DNA of 64,000 nt from Algoriphagus vanfongensis DSM 17529. Its GTDB lineage: Bacteria > Bacteroidota > Bacteroidia > Cytophagales > Cyclobacteriaceae. This document shows positions 60,613 to 64,000 of this stretch, one piece after another. Below the pieces are notes generated by a model that was not told where the DNA came from, did no database searches, and worked only from the letters and a program-made list of their open reading frames with translations. Numbering within the stretch: position 1 is the stretch's first letter; each line of letters opens with the position of its first letter. Both the position numbers and the translations under genes were made by a program. The stretch spans positions 310,001-374,000 of the forward strand of contig NZ_AUBX01000009.1 of the NCBI RefSeq assembly GCF_000429465.1. The letters are read 5' to 3'.

Positions 60613-61062
60613 ATGAACCCAACTTTTACTGTAAAGTCTTTCTCTGAATTAACCAATGTAGAGCTCTATGAAATTCTACGCTTGAGGTCAGAGGTATTTG
60701 TTGTAGAGCAAAACTGTGCTTTTCTAGATCAGGACAACAAGGATCAAAAATGTTATCATCTGATGCTCTGGGAAGGAGAGAAATTGGTGGGCTATACCCG
60801 GTTGGTTCCGGTAGGCTTATCCTATGTAGAGATGGCAATCGGTAGAGTGGTGACATCTCCAGCAGCGAGAGGAAAAGGCTATGGAAGGATTCTGATGGAA
60901 AGATCGATAATGGAGTGCCAGGCCATCTTTGGGATAGGTCCTATCCGAATCGGTGCCCAAACCTATGCGCTAGGTTTTTATGCTTCACTTGGTTTTGTTG
61001 CTGAGGGAGATACTTATGATGAAGATGGCATCGAGCATATTGAGATGGTTTGGAAGCCATAG
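60613..61062 (+). CDS. GNAT acetyltransferase, ElaA-like
   Basis: The 149-residue protein matches ElaA: SFSELTNVELYEILRLRSEVFVVEQNC at the N-terminus, CYHLMLWEGEKLVGYTRLVP, the acetyl-CoA loop VTSPAARGKGYGRILM near residue 90, and YASLGFVAEGDTYDEDGIEHIEM at the end. It transfers acetyl from acetyl-CoA to an unknown amine. It is flanked by repeat DNA on both sides, which may reflect a tolerant insertion site. Confidence 0.93.
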   Translation: MNPTFTVKSFSELTNVELYEILRLRSEVFVVEQNCAFLDQDNKDQKCYHLMLWEGEKLVGYTRLVPVGLSYVEMAIGRVVTSPAARGKGYGRILMERSIMECQAIFGIGPIRIGAQTYALGFYASLGFVAEGDTYDEDGIEHIEMVWKP

Positions 61063-61086
61063 GATTCAGTTGAACTAGTTAGAAAT

Positions 61087-61350
61087 GATCCGTTAGGACA
61101 CGGATCTGGGCGAGAAAATAAGTTCCGTGATGACACGGATCTGGCCGAGTAATTTAGCATTTACTACTGATCACTGCTACTGAAAACTTATCACTAATCA
61201 CGTTGCTATACTCCGGCAACTGAATAGGTTCCTTCCATTGAATTTCTCCGCCGGAGTCAATGGAACTTATATTTTCTTTACCGTGGGTTCCGTCCTCGAT
61301 TTCATCGGGACTACACCCACGGCTAATATCATTTCGCCCCCTTGGGGGCT
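61087..61350. repeat. composite palindromic repeat, copy 1
   Basis: Block order: two 20-bp palindromes 35 bp apart, a TGATCACTGCTACTGA segment, GTTGCTATACTCCGGCAA, a TTCCATTGA/TCAATGGAA dyad, a CCGTGGGT/ACCCACGG dyad (61281-61288 and 61315-61322), and GCCCCCTTGGGGGC. The same order recurs about 410 bp later. No frame crosses it convincingly. Confidence 0.85.
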
Positions 61351-61421
61351 CTTTATTGATCTACTTATTGTAATTCTCTTTTTTATATGTTCCGTGAGGA
61401 CACGGATCTGCAAAATACAGC

Positions 61422-61528
61422 GAGACAATTCCCCCTTCGAAGGGGGCAAGGGGGATGCAAACCTATTCTAGTACGAGAATTCTCTTTTAGGAACGATTCG
61501 TGAAGACACGGATCAGAGCGGGAAAATA
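61422..61528. repeat. dispersed repeat related to 60444-60558
   Basis: It contains CCCCCTTCGAAGGGGG (a perfect palindrome) followed by GCAAGGGGG, CTAGTACGAGAATTCTC and the hairpin unit at 61496-61515. The left part aligns with 60444-60558. Confidence 0.65.
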
Positions 61529-61750
61529 AGATCTGTGAAGACACGGATCAGGGCGGGAAAGAATTAAGACTTCAAATCTGATCACTGCTACTGATCACTG
61601 ACCACTAATCGCGTTGCTATACTCCGGCAATTGATCTGTTTCTTCCCATTGAATTTCTCGGCCGGAGTCAATGGATTTCTATTTTCCTTTTTTACCGAGG
61701 GTTTTGCTTCGCTCACCCTCGGCTAAAACATTTTCGCCCCCTTGGGGCTA
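61496..61750. repeat. composite palindromic repeat, copy 2
   Basis: It repeats copy 1 in the same order with an offset of about 409-414 bp: paired palindromes at 61496 and 61531, TGATCACTGCTACTGA, GTTGCTATACTCCGGCAA, a CCATTGA/TCAATGG dyad, CCGAGGGT/ACCCTCGG (61695-61702 and 61715-61722), and a GCCCC-type hairpin. The CCG(T/A)GGGT dyad changes on both arms together. Confidence 0.85.
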
Positions 61751-61751
61751 C

Positions 61752-61947
61752 TTTCAGCCTTCATAATTGAGCTTTCTGATTTTCCTACTGATCACTGCGA
61801 CTGAACACTGATCACTAATTTTAGCTTTCTCAATTCACCTTTCAGACTTCAAATCTGATCACTGCGACTGATCCCGATACGTATAAGGACTGACCACTAA
61901 TTTCAGCCTTCATAATTTAGCTTTCTGATTTCCCTACTGATCACTGA
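61752..61947. repeat. short tandem duplication in the repeat region
   Basis: A segment beginning TTTCAGCCTTCATAATT and ending CTACTGATCACTG occurs at 61752-61797 and again at 61901-61946, offset 149 bp. Further ACTGATCACTG-type motifs lie between the copies. Confidence 0.75.
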
Positions 61948-62014
61948 ATACTTCAAAAACTCCCTTTATTTTATTTATCGTATATTCTAGCCAAGAATCA
62001 ATAAACCTAAGACC

Positions 62015-62287
62015 ATGGATAAACTGGAAAAAGTAGAAATGATGGATAAAATCCTGAGGGAATTTGAGGATTTGAGAAATAGCCAAACTTCCGTTTTGAA
62101 GAAGATCTCCAAGATAGAGGCGGACAATATCAATCTGGGTGTAAAGCTGCTCGAAGAGAAATTGACCGAGATTTACTTTGCCGTGGATACCAACCTCAAC
62201 TTGGTGACCAGCCTTGAGGAGGAGTTCCAGAAGCATAGAGATAAATTCTACAAAGACAATAAGATCGCGGCGCTGAAGGAGGAGTAG
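62015..62287 (+). CDS. small coiled-coil protein
   Basis: The 90-residue protein is highly charged and helical (MDKLEKVEMMDKILREFEDLRNSQTSVLKKISKIEADN, LGVKLLEEKLTEIYFAVDTNLNLVTSLEEEFQKHRDKFYKDNKI), with leucine spacing suggesting coiled coils. It has no signal peptide and no recognised family. The start follows the repeat region and has no visible ribosome site, as usual here. It is a plausible real gene because of normal codon mix and absence of repeats in it. Confidence 0.6.
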   Translation: MDKLEKVEMMDKILREFEDLRNSQTSVLKKISKIEADNINLGVKLLEEKLTEIYFAVDTNLNLVTSLEEEFQKHRDKFYKDNKIAALKEE

Positions 62288-62835
62288 GGGAGCTTAAAGT
62301 CAATAGACCATAGCACCTAGGATTAACCTGGGAGGAAAATATCTTCTGAGATTTAACCTATTCGTTTTATGAGATGATTTGAATTCCCTTTCTACAAATC
62401 AGGACGGTGGACCCAAGGGAAATCGCTTTTAACAATCCAAAGTGAATGAACCCTTCGAGGGTTGATCTTTTCGAAGGACAAAGGTGTCTTATGACTAAAT
62501 AACCTTCCTTCTATCTTAAACCCTCGAAGGGTTTTACCTAAAAGCGACTTTCCTGCTGTGGCCCCTCTTCTGTGGACTATTGGAACAAAGATCTATTGTT
62601 CAAGATTAGGGATAGCGAGTTTTGAATTTTCTCAGTATATACTAATCAATCAGGCTTTTCCCTATTTTTATAATTTGATTGTCCGCAATCTTACCAGTAT
62701 AATCAGGAATCGGCTAAAAAGTAGCTTTGAAGTACCAGACTAGCAAACTTCGGTCATCCGTCATCGGTCTTCTGGCCCTGATTAACAAAGGAAATTTGAA
62801 TTGTAGTGCAATAGCGGATATACATATTTTAAATA
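62288..62835. other. 548-bp gene-poor region with an inverted repeat
   Basis: No convincing coding frame is present; the short frames lack signals or cross the repeat. It contains the inverted-repeat element at 62418-62553. The last 100 bases lead into the sialidase-like lipoprotein gene. Confidence 0.5.
62418..62553. repeat. 136-bp nested inverted-repeat element
   Basis: AACCCTTCGAGGGTT at 62449-62463 has its exact complement at 62519-62533. Outside these, GGAAATCGCTTTTA at 62418-62431 pairs with TAAAAGCGACTTTCC at 62539-62553 with one extra base. The two nested arms flank about 55 bp of unique DNA. It looks like a miniature or REP-like element; no target duplication was identified. Confidence 0.7.
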
Positions 62836-64000
62836 ATGAAATCACCCCGTTTTCTTTTCGGATTGCTTCTGCTGATCTCTTGCCAGACCGTGGAGCAGCA
62901 AGCTCCTGTCTTTACTTCTATTCCATTTCCGGGCAAAGGAGACGCTTCCTTGCCTGTCTTATCTTCCAATGGCGAAAACCTGCTTTTTACTTACGTAGAA
63001 AAGGTCAATGATAGCACTGCAGCACTTTTCTATTCCCGATTGGAGGGAGACGTTTTTTCCCAAGCATCCCAGATTCATCAGGGAACAGATTGGTTTGTGA
63101 ATTGGGCGGATTTTCCTGCCATCGTGGAGAACAAAGGAAACCTCTTGGCTCATATTCTTCGAAAGTCCTCCGCGGAGACTTTTTCCTATGATGTCAACTT
63201 GCAAGTGCTGCCCAAGGGACAGGATACTTGGCAGACAAACCTTCCCCTGCACAGCGATTCGACTTTTACAGAGCATGGCTTTGTGAGTATGCTGGCTGCC
63301 ACGGATAGTACTTATTTTATTTCTTGGCTGGATGGGAGAAATACCGGAGGAGGACATGATCATTCGGGAGGGGGAGGAGCTATGTCCATCCGTGCGGCGG
63401 AACTCGATCTTCAGGGAAATGTGCGCTGGGAGGAACTGCTGGATGCCAAAACCTGTGACTGCTGTCAGACTTCCGTAGCGATGAGTTCGCAGGGTCCGGT
63501 GGTCGTCTATAGAAATCGATCAGATCGGGAGATCCGGGATATTGCCATCACGAGATTGGTAGATGGAAAATGGACCGAACCTCGAATCATCCATGCAGAT
63601 GGATGGGAAATCAGGGGCTGTCCCGTCAATGGTCCCAAAGTGGCTGCGAAAGAGGAAACAGTAGTCGTGGCCTGGTTTACCGATGTCAATCTGGAATCTC
63701 AGGTGAAACTGGCTTTTTCCACAGATGCAGGAGCTATCTTTGATGCTCCGCAAAAAATTGGGCTTTCCGGTGATTTGGGAAGGGTTGATGTAGCTCTACT
63801 GGATCAGGAAAATGCTTTAGTATCCTGGATGGGCATGGAAAATGATTCCACCTTTCTGATGCTCCGTCGTGTCAATAAGCAAGGAGATGAATTTCAAAGT
63901 CATCGGGTAGCGCTGATGGATCCTTCCCGCAAAAGTGGATTTCCCCAGATGGAAGTGCATCAGGACAAGGTCTATTTTTCCTGGACCAAAATTGAGGAAC
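62836..64000 (+). CDS. sialidase-like (BNR-type) lipoprotein, 3' end beyond window
   Basis: The frame from ATG 62836 stays open to the window end (388 codons visible). It starts with a lipoprotein signal ending in LLISC (Cys16). Repeated beta-propeller blades follow, of the exo-alpha-sialidase/BNR type (YFISWLDGRNTGG, GPVVVYRNRSDREIRDIAI, TVVVAWFTDVNLESQVKLAFSTDAGAIF). A CDCCQTS motif near residue 210 and GCPVNGP near residue 258 are conserved-looking extras. True sialidase activity is uncertain; many such propellers only bind. Its C-terminus is missing here. Confidence 0.85.
   Translation, partial: MKSPRFLFGLLLLISCQTVEQQAPVFTSIPFPGKGDASLPVLSSNGENLLFTYVEKVNDSTAALFYSRLEGDVFSQASQIHQGTDWFVNWADFPAIVENKGNLLAHILRKSSAETFSYDVNLQVLPKGQDTWQTNLPLHSDSTFTEHGFVSMLAATDSTYFISWLDGRNTGGGHDHSGGGGAMSIRAAELDLQGNVRWEELLDAKTCDCCQTSVAMSSQGPVVVYRNRSDREIRDIAITRLVDGKWTEPRIIHADGWEIRGCPVNGPKVAAKEETVVVAWFTDVNLESQVKLAFSTDAGAIFDAPQKIGLSGDLGRVDVALLDQENALVSWMGMENDSTFLMLRRVNKQGDEFQSHRVALMDPSRKSGFPQMEVHQDKVYFSWTKIEE

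Noticed and set aside
61238..61471. 77-codon frame in the repeat region
   Set aside because: It is made of the palindromic repeat itself and has no counterpart outside it.
61838..61870. tRNA T-arm-like TTCAAATCT sequence
   Set aside because: It belongs to the ACTGATCACTG repeat family, and no cloverleaf can be built around it.
61087..61950. CRISPR array
   Set aside because: The repeats are palindromic mosaics of differing length and spacing, without regular unique spacers or cas genes.
62558..62743. 61-codon frame from a TTG start
   Set aside because: It overlaps the edge of the inverted-repeat element, lacks supporting signals, and reads as chance.

Overview
The window looks like an ordinary chromosomal stretch from a Bacteroidota bacterium, most likely order Cytophagales (Algoriphagus / Cyclobacteriaceae-like). 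This is inferred from family content: a standalone Mpl-like Mur ligase, DUF4136 and OmpH-type lipoproteins, a UVR-tailed bifunctional nuclease, haem-binding-domain proteins, GH2 and GH20 enzymes and many secreted lipoproteins. It is also inferred from signals: there are almost no Shine-Dalgarno sites, and several genes carry TAnnTTTG -7 boxes typical of the Bacteroidota primary sigma factor. I see no rRNA, tRNA, CRISPR array, insertion sequence, integrase or prophage.

Layout. 0-13.5 kb is housekeeping: a DEDDh exonuclease, a Mur ligase, dnaB with an MDR oxidoreductase, a patatin lipase, etfB-etfA, a bifunctional nuclease, a nucleoside transporter, a lone BlaI-type repressor and an acyl desaturase. 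13.5-20.8 kb holds small membrane and unknown proteins, a histone-deacetylase-superfamily enzyme, an OmpH-like lipoprotein, a deoxyhypusine-synthase-like enzyme coupled to an OmpA-family protein, and a Tat-exported Gfo/Idh/MocA oxidoreductase. 21-29 kb has a GH20 hexosaminidase, an AGCS symporter, glycerate kinase, a 49-aa membrane protein, a 63-aa protein that is two-thirds Asp/Glu, a response regulator, a dCMP-type deaminase and murB. 28.7-34 kb has an AstE/AspA-like metallohydrolase, the egtB-egtD pair and a phosphohexomutase. 33.8-43 kb has a GH2 enzyme with an unknown partner, DUF502, HPPD, a BASS transporter with an acyltransferase, and a LemA-DUF2207 pair. 43.3-52.8 kb has a Tat-signal aminotransferase with an AEC transporter, two haem-binding proteins, a tandem pair of unknown secreted paralogues with a cyclase-family enzyme, an amidase and an S9 peptidase. 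52.9-58.8 kb is a complete RND efflux operon. The right end has a mutarotase-like protein, an ElaA-like acetyltransferase, a repeat-rich non-coding region (60.4-62.6 kb) and a sialidase-like lipoprotein cut by the window edge.

Functional links. egtB-egtD form a minimal ergothioneine-type cassette. The adaptor, pump and outer-membrane channel genes form one tripartite exporter. The deacetylase-superfamily enzyme and the deoxyhypusine-synthase-like enzyme lie about 0.8 kb apart and could both act on polyamines, which is inference. Convergent neighbours repeatedly meet with stop codons overlapping or only a few bases apart.

No clear new multi-gene system stands out. The most unexplained signals are the composite palindromic repeats at 60.4-62.6 kb, in which a hairpin shows a compensatory base-pair change between copies; the Asp/Glu/Phe-only small protein at 25.5 kb; the bacterial deoxyhypusine-synthase homologue; and the 12-bp inverted repeat spanning the blaI-like start codon.
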